From: Luteimonas wenzhouensis
GTDB taxonomy: Bacteria > Pseudomonadota > Gammaproteobacteria > Xanthomonadales > Xanthomonadaceae
Assembly: GCF_007859305.1 (NCBI RefSeq)
Contig: NZ_VOHE01000006.1
Location: forward strand, 124,001-188,000
Direction of reading: 5' to 3'
Length of the DNA stretch: 64,000 bases
This document shows, in pieces, positions 8,484-17,621 of this stretch. Below the pieces are notes generated by a model. The model was not told the DNA's origin, ran no database searches, and was given only the letters and a program-made list of their open reading frames with translations. The stretch's first letter is position 1, and each line of letters opens with the position of its first letter. A program made the translations under genes and the position numbers.

Positions 8484-8698
8484 GCCGCCTGCTCCGCCTG
8501 GTCCGCGCAATGCGGGCAACAGTACACCTGCCCGCCGCGGCCCACGCCGTGGCCGATCACGGTGCAGCCGCAATGGGCGCATCGTGGGGCGAGGGCGTGG
8601 ATGGCGCATTCGAAGCAGTCGAACACGCCGTCGCCGCGCGCGGTCTGCACGGTGAAGGCGTGCTCGTATTCGTTGCCGCAGACGTCGCACCTGGCCAT
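8480..8698 (-). CDS. Small Cys/His-rich metal-binding protein
   Basis: A 72-residue protein with nine Cys in pairs: CDVC near the N-terminus, CFEC, CAHC and CCPHC, plus His residues. The pattern resembles short zinc-ribbon or prokaryotic metallothionein-like proteins; function is unknown. The ATG at 8698 has GGAGG six bases upstream, which decides it over a longer reading from 8785. It is the first gene of the group running into ligD, ku and the dehydrogenase. Confidence 0.7.
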   Translation of the reverse strand: MARCDVCGNEYEHAFTVQTARGDGVFDCFECAIHALAPRCAHCGCTVIGHGVGRGGQVYCCPHCADQAEQAA

Positions 8699-9038
8699 CG
8701 GAACCTCCGGTGTCGCGGGAAACACGCTGCAGATTGCGCCTGCGGCCGGGATGACGACGTGAAGCGCCGCGCGTCGCGCCGGCATCCGGCCCGCCCACGG
8801 CTGGCCAGGCGCGTTGCGTCGTCCGACGCGAGGTCAAGGCGGTGTGACGGACGCGGTGGGCGCCACCAATATCATCCGTGCTGCGACCTTTGCGATGCGC
8901 GCGGCCGTGCATCGACCGGTCCGCTGCCCCGGATGCCTGGCGAGTGCGACGATGCGATCATCCGATGCCAACACGCTTGCGGCCATGGCCCGTGCGCCGA
9001 TGCGTTCGGCCCCGCCGCCGGGCGGGAAGTAGGCGGCC
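8699..9038. other. Divergent intergenic region upstream of cydAB and of the ligD group
   Basis: This region of 340 bases separates two divergent transcription units and must hold both promoters. I could not assign convincing -35/-10 boxes or an FNR/ANR-type site by eye. An open frame of 72 codons at 8814-9032 shows no recognisable features. Confidence 0.5.
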
Positions 9039-10508
9039 ATGTTCGCCGAGGCCGATGCGGTGCTGCTGGCGCGGATCCAGTTCGCGTTCACCATCAGCTT
9101 CCATTTCATCTTCCCCGCGTTCTCGATCGGCCTGGCCAGCTACCTGGTGGTGCTCGAAGCGCTGTGGCTGCGGACCAGGCGCCAGGTCTACCTCGACCTG
9201 TTCCGCTTCTGGGTCAAGATCTTCGCGGTCGCCTTCGCCATGGGTGTGGTGTCGGGGATCGTGATGTCCTACCAGTTCGGCACCAACTGGGCGGTGTTCT
9301 CCGACCGCGCCGGGCCGGTGATCGGTCCGCTGATGGCCTACGAGGTGATGACCGCGTTCTTCCTCGAGGCCGGTTTCCTCGGCGTGATGCTGTTCGGCAT
9401 GGACCGGGTCGGGCCGCGGCTGCATTTCCTCGCCACGCTGATGGTCGGACTGGGCACGCTGCTGTCGGCGTTCTGGATCCTCAGCGCCAACAGCTGGATG
9501 CACACGCCGGCCGGGTTCGAACTCAACGCCGCCGGCCAGTTCGTGCCCGTCGACTGGTGGGCGATCGTCTTCAACCCGAGTTTCCCCTACCGCCTGGTGC
9601 ACACGGTGGTCGCCGCCTACCTGACCACCGCCCTGGTGGTGGGCGGGGTGGGTGCCTGGCACCTGCTGCGCCAGCCGCGGCCCGAGGCGCGCGAGGCTGC
9701 GGCCGCGCTGCCGGGCGAGAATCCGGCGCTGCCGCCCTCGCAGGCCGCCGCGCGCACCATGTTCTCGATGGCGATGTGGATGGCGGCGCTGGTGGCGCCG
9801 CTGCAGATCCTGGCCGGCGACCTGCACGGGCTCAACACGCTCGAGCACCAGCCGGTGAAGGTGATGGCGATGGAGGGCCACTACGACAGCCATCCCGACG
9901 GCGCGCCGCTGATCCTGTTCGGCCTGCCCGACGACGCACGGCAGCGCGTGGACCATGCGGTGGCGATCCCGAAGCTGTCCTCGCTGATCCTGCGCCACGA
10001 CATGAATGCGCCGCTGGATGGCCTGGACACGGTGGACCGGTCGCTGCATCCGCCGGTGGCGATCGTGTTCTGGTCGTTCCGGGTGATGGTGGCGCTGGGG
10101 CTGGCGATGCTGGCGCTGGGCGCGTGGAGCCTGCTGGCGCGACTGCGCGGCCGGCTGTACGACTGGCCGGCGCTGCACCGCGCGGCGCTGGCGATGGCGC
10201 CGGCGGGTTTCGTCGCGGTGATCGCCGGCTGGATCACCACCGAGGTCGGGCGCCAGCCGTTCACCGTGCACGGGCTGCTGACCACCGCCGAAAGCGCCTC
10301 GCCGCTGGACGCGCCGGCGGTCGGCGCCTCGCTGCTGGCCTTCATCGTCGTGTACTTCATCGTGTTCGGCTTCGGCACCTGGTACATCCTGCGGCTGATG
10401 GCCAAGGGCGTGCAGGCGCGCGAGCCCGCGGTCGACGGCGACGAGGGCCCGATCCGCACCGCCGGCATCACTCCCGGGCCGGCCGAACGCATCGCGGGCG
10501 GGGGCTGA
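9039..10508 (+). CDS. cydA: Cytochrome bd-type (cyanide-insensitive) quinol oxidase subunit I
   Basis: Haem-bearing subunit of a bd-type terminal oxidase that oxidises quinol and reduces oxygen in the inner membrane. The product has 489 residues with nine or so helices. His22 in TISFHFIF and His188 in YRLVHTV match haem ligands, and Glu102/Glu110 sit in the AYEVMTAFFLEAG helix. The quinol-site motif appears as VGRQPF around residue 402. The loop between helices is short compared with E. coli CydA, which fits the CioA branch. cydB starts six bases after its stop, and a DUF2474 gene follows, the arrangement usual for cio operons. Confidence 0.95.
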   Translation: MFAEADAVLLARIQFAFTISFHFIFPAFSIGLASYLVVLEALWLRTRRQVYLDLFRFWVKIFAVAFAMGVVSGIVMSYQFGTNWAVFSDRAGPVIGPLMAYEVMTAFFLEAGFLGVMLFGMDRVGPRLHFLATLMVGLGTLLSAFWILSANSWMHTPAGFELNAAGQFVPVDWWAIVFNPSFPYRLVHTVVAAYLTTALVVGGVGAWHLLRQPRPEAREAAAALPGENPALPPSQAAARTMFSMAMWMAALVAPLQILAGDLHGLNTLEHQPVKVMAMEGHYDSHPDGAPLILFGLPDDARQRVDHAVAIPKLSSLILRHDMNAPLDGLDTVDRSLHPPVAIVFWSFRVMVALGLAMLALGAWSLLARLRGRLYDWPALHRAALAMAPAGFVAVIAGWITTEVGRQPFTVHGLLTTAESASPLDAPAVGASLLAFIVVYFIVFGFGTWYILRLMAKGVQAREPAVDGDEGPIRTAGITPGPAERIAGGG

Positions 10509-10513
10509 GGGCG

Positions 10514-11515
10514 ATGGGCATGGACCTGGCCACCGTCTGGGCGCTGCTGATCCTGTTCGCCGTGTTCGCCTACGTGGTGATGGACGGCTTCGACCTGGGC
10601 ATCGGAATCCTGTTCCCCGCGTTCCCGCCCGGCCGCGGCCGCGACCAGGCGATCAATTCGGTGGCGCCGGTGTGGGACGGCAACGAGACCTGGCTGGTGT
10701 TCGGCGGCGGCGGCCTGCTGGCCGCGTTCCCGCTGGCCTACGGCGTGATCATGACCGCGCTCTATCCACCGGTGGTCGCGATGCTGCTGGCGCTGGTGTT
10801 CCGCGGCGTGGCCTTCGAGGCGCGCTGGCGCGACCCCGCGCACCGGCCGTGGTGGGACCTGGCGTTCACCGTGGGCTCGACCGTGGCCGCATTCGCCCAG
10901 GGCGTGATTCTCGGCGCGCTGCTGCAGGGCATCGCGGTCGAGGACCGGATGTACGCCGGCGGCTGGCTCGACTGGCTGACGCCGTTCTCGCTGCTCACCG
11001 GCGCCAGCGTGGTGGTCGGCTACGCCCTGCTCGGCGCGACCTGGCTGGTGTGGAAGACCACGGGCGACACCCAGGCGCGCGCGCGGCGGATGGCGCCGCC
11101 GCTGGGGGCGGGGCTGCTGGCGGGGATCGTGGCGGTGAGCCTGGCCACCCTGGGGCTGGAGTTCGACTACTGGAACCGCTGGACCCGCTATCCGGTGGTG
11201 CTGCTCACCGCGCAGGTGCCGCTGTTGACCGCGATCCTCGCCTACGCGTCGTGGCGCGCGCTGCGCCGCGGCCGCGAGCTGGCGCCGTTCCTGCTCACCC
11301 TCGGCCTGTTCGCGCTGACCTTCGCCGGCCTGTGCATCAGCATGTTCCCCTACGTGGTGCCGCGCGCGCTGACCGTCCACGACGCGGCCGCGCCCGACGC
11401 CAGCCTGGGCTTCATGCTGGTCGGGGCGGTGGTGCTGGTGCCGGTGATCCTGGCCTATACCGGCTGGGCGTACTGGGTGTTCCGCGGCAAGGTCGGGGAC
11501 GAGGGCTACCACTGA
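10514..11515 (+). CDS. cydB: Cytochrome bd-type quinol oxidase subunit II
   Basis: Partner subunit of the bd-type oxidase, 333 residues, with the family start LATVWALLILFAVFAYVVMDGFDLG and the conserved VWDGNETWLVFGGG motif near residue 55. About eight hydrophobic helices are seen, and the C-terminus has the typical YWVFRGKV. The start at 10514 is preceded by GAGGG. The stop overlaps the next start by one base (TGATG), so the small subunit gene is translationally coupled. Confidence 0.95.
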   Translation: MGMDLATVWALLILFAVFAYVVMDGFDLGIGILFPAFPPGRGRDQAINSVAPVWDGNETWLVFGGGGLLAAFPLAYGVIMTALYPPVVAMLLALVFRGVAFEARWRDPAHRPWWDLAFTVGSTVAAFAQGVILGALLQGIAVEDRMYAGGWLDWLTPFSLLTGASVVVGYALLGATWLVWKTTGDTQARARRMAPPLGAGLLAGIVAVSLATLGLEFDYWNRWTRYPVVLLTAQVPLLTAILAYASWRALRRGRELAPFLLTLGLFALTFAGLCISMFPYVVPRALTVHDAAAPDASLGFMLVGAVVLVPVILAYTGWAYWVFRGKVGDEGYH

Positions 11516-11646
11516 TGCCCGTCGCGCACGGCACGCGCACGCCCGGGCCGTTGTGGAAGCGGCTGCTGTGGTTCGCGGCGCTGTGGCTGGGCGGGCTGGC
11601 CGCGGTGGGCCTGGTGGCCTGGACGCTGCGGCTGTGGATCGGCTGA
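11515..11646 (+). CDS. DUF2474 small subunit of bd-type oxidase
   Basis: A 43-residue single-helix membrane peptide: a basic, Pro-containing head ending in PLWKRLLWF and one transmembrane segment with several Trp. This is the DUF2474 pattern found after cioAB/cydAB, analogous to CydX in E. coli, which stabilises the oxidase. It starts inside the cydB stop codon (TGATG). Role is inferred from position and shape. Confidence 0.85.
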   Translation: MPVAHGTRTPGPLWKRLLWFAALWLGGLAAVGLVAWTLRLWIG

Positions 11647-11659
11647 GGGCCGCGCCGGC

Positions 11660-12724
11660 TCAGGCGACGGCGGCGGCCATTTCGCGCCAGCGCGGCAGGC
11701 GGTCGTACTGGCCCACCGAACGCAGGTACGCCTCGTCGGGCTCGCGGCCGTTGACCAGGGCCGCGGCCACGTGCACCGCGCCGGTCACCCAGAAGCTGCC
11801 GCGCACCCGCGCCGGGCGGTCGTGGAAGGCCACCGCCTCGACGATCGGCCCGGGCAGCCCCCACAGGCCCAGCAGGTAGGCGCCGGTGGAGCTGTAGGGG
11901 GTGACCGCCGGATCGATGCCGGCGCTGCGCGGCAACAGCAGGCCGACCTCGGCCAGCAGCCCGGCGGTGGCGGCCAGGTCGGCACTGGGCCCGGCCAGCA
12001 GCCTGCCGGCAAGCTGGGAAATGCGCAGCGCGCGCTCGCGCAGCTCGTCGGCCTCGGGGCCGACCGAGAACACCTCGCTCGCCAGTACCAGCTGGCGCAG
12101 CGCGTTGTGGCCCAGGCGGGTGACCGCGGTGCGCAGGTCGCTGATCTCGCGACCGCCGGAGTAATAGGCCGAGTTCGACAGCCGCAGCACCCGTGCGGCC
12201 ACGGTCGGGTCCTGCCCGACGACCTCGGCGATCTGCGCCGCGGTGCTGTCGGGGTCGCGCAGCAGCGCGGTCAGCGCCAGGTACTGGCGCGGCGCGGCGG
12301 GCAGGGTGCCGACACGCTCGATCGCCTGCTTGAGCGCGGGATCCTCGAGCAGTTCGCGCAGTTCGGCCACGCTTTCCACCGCCTCGATCAGCGCCATCGC
12401 CTCCAGCGGCTCGTTGAGCATCCGGTGGCTGTTGGTCAGCACGTCGAGCAGGTCGTGGCCGCTGTCGGGCGCCATCAGCTGGATGCGCACCGTGCCCGAA
12501 TGGCGCCGGGCCAGCGCGGCCAGTACCGGCAGGCCGCCGCCCTCGGACTCGCGTGCGGACACCACCAGCACCTCCGGCGCGTCGGGGGCGTCGGGCGCGG
12601 GCACGTCGGCGGGGCCGGGCGCATGCCGCAGCCGCCACTCCATCCCGTAATCCGACAGTTCCCGGGCGACCTGCGCGACCTGCGCGGAATCGCCACCGAC
12701 CACAACGATCTGCACGGCACTCAT
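11660..12724 (-). CDS. HDOD-domain signalling protein with receiver-like N-terminus
   Basis: A 354-residue cytosolic protein. The first about 110 residues have a receiver-like fold (VQIVVVGGDSAQV, later VLVVSAR) without the usual acidic pocket or phosphoacceptor, so it is a degenerate receiver. An HDOD domain follows (about 125-310), with LPAAPRQYLALTALLRD, QDPTVAARVLRLSNSA and ISDLRTAVTRLG. HDOD proteins act in signalling linked to c-di-GMP, motility and stress. No HD metal motif is expected or seen. The start is the ATG at 12724. It is transcribed alongside the histidine kinase gene, 115 bases downstream of it. Confidence 0.85.
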   Translation of the reverse strand: MSAVQIVVVGGDSAQVAQVARELSDYGMEWRLRHAPGPADVPAPDAPDAPEVLVVSARESEGGGLPVLAALARRHSGTVRIQLMAPDSGHDLLDVLTNSHRMLNEPLEAMALIEAVESVAELRELLEDPALKQAIERVGTLPAAPRQYLALTALLRDPDSTAAQIAEVVGQDPTVAARVLRLSNSAYYSGGREISDLRTAVTRLGHNALRQLVLASEVFSVGPEADELRERALRISQLAGRLLAGPSADLAATAGLLAEVGLLLPRSAGIDPAVTPYSSTGAYLLGLWGLPGPIVEAVAFHDRPARVRGSFWVTGAVHVAAALVNGREPDEAYLRSVGQYDRLPRWREMAAAVA

Positions 12725-12839
12725 CCTGTTGCGTCCCCTGGACCGCCAAAGATACCCCGCCACGGCGCGCGGCCACAGCGCGCGGGCGCGGTTCTTCCAC
12801 GCCGCGCACAGTTCGGTGCGGTTCCGCGGCATGGCATGG

Positions 12840-14660
12840 TCAGGCCACCCCGTCCACCGGCAGCCGGGCGACCACTTCGGTGCCGCCGCCGACGCGCGCG
12901 ACCACGACCACGTTGCCGCCGAGCTGGGCCGCGCGTTCGCGCATGGTGAGCATTCCCAGCCCGCCGCCGCGCGCCGGGTCCAGGCCGCGGCCGTCGTCGA
13001 CCACCCGCAGCACCAGGGTGCGGGCGCGGCCGTCGTCGGCGAGCGCGACCTCGACCCGCGCCCGGGTCGCGGCGGCGTGGCGCACGACGTTGGTCAGCGC
13101 CTCCTGGGCGATGCGGAAGCAGGCCAGCTCGACCGCCGCCGGGAGCCGCTCGTCCACCGGCGCCACGTCCAGTTCGATGCGCACCCGGCTGTTGCGCGAG
13201 AGCAGGGCGATCTGGCCGCGCAGCGCGGGTTCCAGCCCCAGCGAATCGAGCTGCGGCGGGCGCAGCAGCAGCGACAGGTCGCGCAGCTTGTGCACCGTCT
13301 GGTCGGCGATCGCGATCACCTCGTCGAGGATCTCGCGCCGCGCCTCGGGATCGCCGCCCAGCGATTCGTCGGTAAGCGAGGTCGCGGCCAGCTTGATTGC
13401 GGTGATCGACTGGCCGATGTCGTCGTGCAGCTCGCGCGAGAGCGTGCGCCGCTCGTCCTCCTGCACCGTGAGCAGGCGCTGGGCCACGGTCTGCAGTTCC
13501 TCGCGCAGCCGGCGCTGTTCCTGCAGGCTGAAGCTGACTTCGTCGTAGGAGGCGCGGGCGCGCGCGGCGAGCGCGTTCATCGCGTCCGCCAGCGGGCGCA
13601 GCTCGCGTGGCATCCGCCCCGGCACCACCTGGTCGGAATCGCTGTCGAGCGCGAACTGCTGCATGCGTTCCAGCAGGCCGCGCACGCTGCGGCGCAGCCG
13701 CCGCATCCGCAGCACCACCACGATCATCACTCCGCCCAGCACCAGTGCGAGCAGGCCGAGCAGCGCCAGCGCGGTGCGCCGCAGTTCGGCGTCGAGCGCC
13801 GCGCGCGGCTGCAGCAGCAGCAACCGCCAGCCGTTCTCCAGCGCGACCGGCACCGCCAGCGCATCGCCGCCGTCGCGCAGCACGCCGCGCAGTTCGCGGA
13901 CCAGGCTGCTGGAGCGCGCGGCGCGCGCCAGGTCGCGTTCGGCCTCGCGCCCGCCGCGGGCATCGAGCCGCTCCAGCGCCTGCAGCGACAGGCCCGGACT
14001 GGCCTGGACCACGGTGAGCTCGCGATCGAGCAGCAGCAGTTCGAAGCCGTGCTCCTCCAGGCCGTGGCCGGGGACCAGCGCGGCGGCCGGCATCGAACCC
14101 GAGACCACCCCGGCGAAGCGGTCCCCCTGCAGCAGCGGCACCGACACCGCGACCCGCGGCGAGCGCTCGGGCCCGCGTCCCATGTAGACCCCGGACACGT
14201 GGCCGCGTCCGCTCTCGCGCGGCACCTGGAAATACTCGCGACCGGCCACCGAGCGGTCGCTGCCCCCGGCCAGCGCCGGGTTGGCGGCCAGGACCTGGCC
14301 GTCGGCGCCGGCCACCAGCAGGTGGGCGAAGGCGGGGTAATGGCGGTTGATCCGCGCCAGGTCGGTGTCCCAGCCGGCGACGTCGTCGATGTCGCCGGCG
14401 GCGATGCGGCGGTCGGCGAGCACCTGCATGGTCGCCATGTGCACGCGCAGGAAACTGTCGAGTTCGCGCGCGGTGGAACTGGCGGTGGCGGCGAGCCGGG
14501 CCGAATACCGCGCGTGCACCGACAGCGACAGCTGCCACAGCAGCAGCCCGACCAGCACCAGCACCGGCAGCGCGACCGCCAGCAGCAGCAGCTTGGTGAA
14601 TTCGCCGAGCAGGGCCCAGCCGGGCCGGGTGGTGGTGGCAGTGTCGGGCATGGCGGCCAC
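12840..14660 (-). CDS. Sensor histidine kinase, NarX/DegS type with periplasmic sensor
   Basis: A 606-residue membrane kinase. Transmembrane helix about 21-43, periplasmic double-Cache-like sensor about 50-290 (AGREYFQVPRESG is typical of dCache), second helix about 297-318, then a HAMP-like and coiled-coil region to about 400. The HisKA_3 dimerisation domain has the phosphoacceptor His412 in SRELHDDIGQS, and an HATPase domain has DDGRGLDP and GLGMLTMRERA. This kinase class pairs with NarL/FixJ regulators, but none lies next to it, so it is orphan here. Start is 14660; an ATG at 14651 is an alternative. Confidence 0.9.
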   Translation of the reverse strand: MAAMPDTATTTRPGWALLGEFTKLLLLAVALPVLVLVGLLLWQLSLSVHARYSARLAATASSTARELDSFLRVHMATMQVLADRRIAAGDIDDVAGWDTDLARINRHYPAFAHLLVAGADGQVLAANPALAGGSDRSVAGREYFQVPRESGRGHVSGVYMGRGPERSPRVAVSVPLLQGDRFAGVVSGSMPAAALVPGHGLEEHGFELLLLDRELTVVQASPGLSLQALERLDARGGREAERDLARAARSSSLVRELRGVLRDGGDALAVPVALENGWRLLLLQPRAALDAELRRTALALLGLLALVLGGVMIVVVLRMRRLRRSVRGLLERMQQFALDSDSDQVVPGRMPRELRPLADAMNALAARARASYDEVSFSLQEQRRLREELQTVAQRLLTVQEDERRTLSRELHDDIGQSITAIKLAATSLTDESLGGDPEARREILDEVIAIADQTVHKLRDLSLLLRPPQLDSLGLEPALRGQIALLSRNSRVRIELDVAPVDERLPAAVELACFRIAQEALTNVVRHAAATRARVEVALADDGRARTLVLRVVDDGRGLDPARGGGLGMLTMRERAAQLGGNVVVVARVGGGTEVVARLPVDGVA

Positions 14661-14711
14661 GCTACCGGCCCCGGAGGCGGAGCCGCAAGCCTGCCGGCGG
14701 GTGGCCGGTGC

Positions 14712-15890
14712 TCAGAACAGTTCGACGCTGCCGGCGTCCATCGACTGCTGGGTCACCGGCTTGTGCGGGGGGCGCTCCCATTCGCCGCGCATCTGCGAGA
14801 TGCGCTGGCCGATCTGGGCCAGGGCCTTGCGCAGCTCGGGGCTGCACTGGGCGCCGTTGCGGTGGAGCAGGTCCTGCAGCACGGTCGCCTCGCGGTTGAT
14901 CGCGCCCAGCCGCTCCAGGTGCAGGTTCGCGGCGGCCAGCGCCTGGGTGGCGATGTCCTCGAACTGCAGCGAGCGCACCGCCTCGGCGACCGAGCCGTCG
15001 ATGGCCTTGCTGCATTCGGCGATCTCGCGCATGCCGGCGCCGAGGTTGCGGTTGATCTCGTCCACGCGCTCGAGCATCGCCGCGGCCTCGTTGCGCGCCT
15101 GGCGGCTGCGGTCGAGGTCGCGCGAGGCCATCGTGCTCACGGTCTCGCGCACGCGGGCGATCGCGTCCTTGGAGCTGTGGGCGAGCTTGCGGATCTGTTC
15201 GTTGAACGCGGTCGAGCGCTCGGACAGGTTGCGCACCTCGTCGGCGACCACGGCGAAGCCGCGGCCGGCCTCGCCCGCGCGCGCGGCTTCGATCGCGGCG
15301 TTGAGCGCGAGCAGGTTGGTCTGGTCGGCGATCGACTTGACGTCCTCGAGCAGCGAGAAGATGCCGTCCAGGTGTTCGGCCATCGCGTCGATGTGGGTGA
15401 CGGTGGCGCCGCTCTGGCCGCTCACCGCCTCCAGCGCCTCGACCAGCTGTTCCATCTGCTGGCTGGCCTGGACCGCGAAGCGGTGCACGTCCGAGCCGCT
15501 GCCGCTGTCGTCGCCGCCGTTGCGGCGGTCGAGGATGCGCGCGGCGACCTCGCTCTGCTGGCGCGAGCGGCGGTTGACCGCGTCGAAGCTGGTGCCCAGC
15601 TTGGCCACCGACTCGCGGATCAGCTCGCGGGTGCGGTCGATCTCGGCGCGCGAACCCTCGACCTCGGCGCCGATGAAGTTGCGCAGCTCCTCCAGCAGCC
15701 GGCCCTGGTCGCGCAGCAGCGCGGTGTCGGCCGGCCGGCCCGTGGTCCACGCGAACCACAGCCAGGCCAGGGTCATGGCGGCCAGGGCACCCCAGCGCAC
15801 CGCCGGGGCGAGGTCCAGCGCCTGGGCCACCACCAGGACCAGGGTGAGCGCCAGCGGCGCTGCGAGACGAAGCAAAACACGCGAATCCAT
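14712..15890 (-). CDS. Methyl-accepting chemotaxis protein, short, no large sensor domain
   Basis: A 392-residue receptor-like protein. Two closely spaced hydrophobic segments (about 5-23 and 31-49) with almost no periplasmic loop are followed directly by a long coiled coil and the signalling hairpin ([34 protein letters not shown]). It therefore probably senses in the membrane or cytoplasm, or relays from partners. The last residues, AGSVELF, resemble the end of CheD in the same region (GPVELF). A sigma-28-like promoter lies 42-68 bases upstream, overlapping the cheB stop. It is transcribed after cheB but likely independently. Confidence 0.88.
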   Translation of the reverse strand: MDSRVLLRLAAPLALTLVLVVAQALDLAPAVRWGALAAMTLAWLWFAWTTGRPADTALLRDQGRLLEELRNFIGAEVEGSRAEIDRTRELIRESVAKLGTSFDAVNRRSRQQSEVAARILDRRNGGDDSGSGSDVHRFAVQASQQMEQLVEALEAVSGQSGATVTHIDAMAEHLDGIFSLLEDVKSIADQTNLLALNAAIEAARAGEAGRGFAVVADEVRNLSERSTAFNEQIRKLAHSSKDAIARVRETVSTMASRDLDRSRQARNEAAAMLERVDEINRNLGAGMREIAECSKAIDGSVAEAVRSLQFEDIATQALAAANLHLERLGAINREATVLQDLLHRNGAQCSPELRKALAQIGQRISQMRGEWERPPHKPVTQQSMDAGSVELF

Positions 15891-15931
15891 TGTCGGTCCT
15901 GTCGGGATGGGGGGCTGGACGGTCTGCCTAG

Positions 15932-15958
15932 GTAACGGCTGCGATCGGGCCTGCTTTA
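15932..15958 (-). promoter_or_regulatory. Sigma-28 (FliA) promoter candidate for the short chemoreceptor gene
   Basis: On the minus strand TAAAGCAG, 11 bases, GCCGTTAC matches the FliA consensus TAAAGTTT-N11-GCCGATAA in both boxes with exact spacing. It is 42 bases before the start and its -35 box includes the cheB stop codon. Confidence 0.7.
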
Positions 15959-17029
15959 GCCACCGGGCGGCGGCGCGGCCGCGGCGGCGCCGTCCTCGCG
16001 CGCGGGGGCGAGCAGGCGCGCGGCGACCTGGCGCAGTGGCACCACCTCGGCCGCCGCGCCCAGCGCCACCGCGGCCCCGGGCATGCCCCAGACCACGCTG
16101 GTGGCCTCGTCCTGTGCGATGGTCAGCGCGCCGGCGCGGCGCAGCGCCAGCAGTCCGGCGGCGCCGTCCTCGCCCATGCCGGTGAGGAGCGCGGCGCAGG
16201 CGTCGCGGCCGGCGGCCGCGGCCACCGATTCGAACAGCACGTCCACGCTCGGGCGGTGGTGGCACACCGGTGCGTCGTCGCCCAGGCGGCAGATCCACTG
16301 CCCGCCGCTGCGCGCCACCCGCAGGTGGCGGCCGCCGGGGGCGACGTAGGCGTGTCCGGGCAGCAGCGGCTGCCGGTCGCGCGCCTCGGTCACGGCCATG
16401 CGGCTGTGGCGGTCCAGCCGCTCGGCGAACGAGGCGCTGAACGCGGCCGGGATGTGCTGCACGATCACCGTGGCCGGGGCGTCGGCCGGCATCTGTCCGA
16501 GCACTTCGCGGATCGCCTCGGTGCCGCCGGTGGAGGCGCCGATCGCCAGCAGCCGACCGGTGCTATGGTGGCCGATCGGGCCCTCGCGATGCGGCGTGGC
16601 GGCCGGGGCGGCGTGCCCCACCCGGGCCCGCGCGGCCAGCTTGACCTTCTCCGCCAGCCGCGCGCCGTACTCGACCAGGCCGCGGGCGACGTCGATCCTG
16701 GGCTTGGCCACGAAATCGACCGCGCCGGCCGCGAGCGCGTCCAGGGTCACCGCGGCGCCGGCCTCGGTCAGCGACGAGACCATGATCACCGGCATCGGCC
16801 GCAGCCGCATCAGGTTGCGCAGGAAGGTCAGGCCGTCCATGCGCGGCATCTCGACGTCGAGCGTGATCACGTCCGGCGCCAGGCGCTTGATCTTGTCGCG
16901 GGCGATGTAGGGATCGGCGGCGGTGCCGACCACCTCGATCCCGGGATCGGCGCCCAGCAGCTCGGACACCAGCGTCCGCACCAGCGCCGAGTCGTCGACC
17001 ACCAGCACCCGGACCGGCCGCGGGCCCAT
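15956..17029 (-). CDS. cheB: Protein-glutamate methylesterase/deamidase CheB
   Basis: Chemotaxis adaptation enzyme that removes methyl groups from receptor glutamates when phosphorylated by CheA. Receiver domain about 6-125 with VVDD acidic pair and phosphoacceptor Asp58 in [12 protein letters not shown]. The linker leads to the methylesterase domain (about 165-345) with the nucleophile Ser in GASTGG, His in VQHIP and Asp in TGMGEDGA. The total of 357 residues is typical. It ends the cheR-cheD-cheB run, one base after cheD. Confidence 0.96.
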   Translation of the reverse strand: MGPRPVRVLVVDDSALVRTLVSELLGADPGIEVVGTAADPYIARDKIKRLAPDVITLDVEMPRMDGLTFLRNLMRLRPMPVIMVSSLTEAGAAVTLDALAAGAVDFVAKPRIDVARGLVEYGARLAEKVKLAARARVGHAAPAATPHREGPIGHHSTGRLLAIGASTGGTEAIREVLGQMPADAPATVIVQHIPAAFSASFAERLDRHSRMAVTEARDRQPLLPGHAYVAPGGRHLRVARSGGQWICRLGDDAPVCHHRPSVDVLFESVAAAAGRDACAALLTGMGEDGAAGLLALRRAGALTIAQDEATSVVWGMPGAAVALGAAAEVVPLRQVAARLLAPAREDGAAAAAPPPGG

Positions 17030-17030
17030 G

Positions 17031-17621
17031 TCAGAACAGTTCCACCGGGCCGGCCACCGGCGCCCGCGCCAGGCGCCCGTACAGCGCGCGCTCGACGTCC
17101 ACCACGTCGTCGCGGGTGGCCGGCAGGCGCTTGACCAGGGTGCGGCCGGTGCGCGGGAAGAAGCCGATCTTGCGCGCCTGGTTGTCGCCCAGGTCCTGGG
17201 CCAGCACCGGGATCTTCTCGGCGTCCAGGTAATCGAGCACGAAGCTCGCGTTGCGGGTGCCGATCGGGTCGCTGTGGATGCCGCTGAGCACGTTGCCGCC
17301 GCCGAACACCTTGGCCTGCAGCCGGCGCCGGTTGGCGCCGCGCTTGAGCAGGCCGTTGATCAGCAGCTCCATGGCGTTGACGCCGTAGCGCGCGGGCTTG
17401 CCGTCGTCACCGTGGCCGCCGGGCAGCATGAAGTGGTTCATCCCGCCCAGTCCCGGCAGGGGGTCGTACAGGCACGCGGCCACGCACGATCCGAGCAGGG
17501 TGACCAGCGCCACCGGCTCGTCGGTGACCACGTAGTCGGCCGGCAGCAGGCGGATGGCGCGGGTCTTCAACGCGGTGTCGTAGTAGGTTCCGGCGGGCGG
17601 TGCGGCCAGGGCCGTGCTCAT
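17031..17621 (-). CDS. cheD: Chemoreceptor glutamine deamidase CheD
   Basis: Deamidates Gln to Glu in chemoreceptors and can modulate adaptation. The catalytic Cys46 in [12 protein letters not shown] and His63 in GGMNHFMLP are present, and the later FGGGNVL and IGTRN motifs fit. The 196 residues match the family. The start at 17621 overlaps the cheR stop (ATGA). No CheC gene is in the window; CheZ (37744-38352) is the phosphatase instead. The C-terminus GPVELF is shared with the nearby short receptor. Confidence 0.95.
   Translation of the reverse strand: MSTALAAPPAGTYYDTALKTRAIRLLPADYVVTDEPVALVTLLGSCVAACLYDPLPGLGGMNHFMLPGGHGDDGKPARYGVNAMELLINGLLKRGANRRRLQAKVFGGGNVLSGIHSDPIGTRNASFVLDYLDAEKIPVLAQDLGDNQARKIGFFPRTGRTLVKRLPATRDDVVDVERALYGRLARAPVAGPVELF

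Noticed and set aside
8814..9032. Small open frame of 72 codons just before cydA
   Set aside because: No ribosome site, no recognisable motif, and composition like shadow frames; it lies where the cyd promoter should be.
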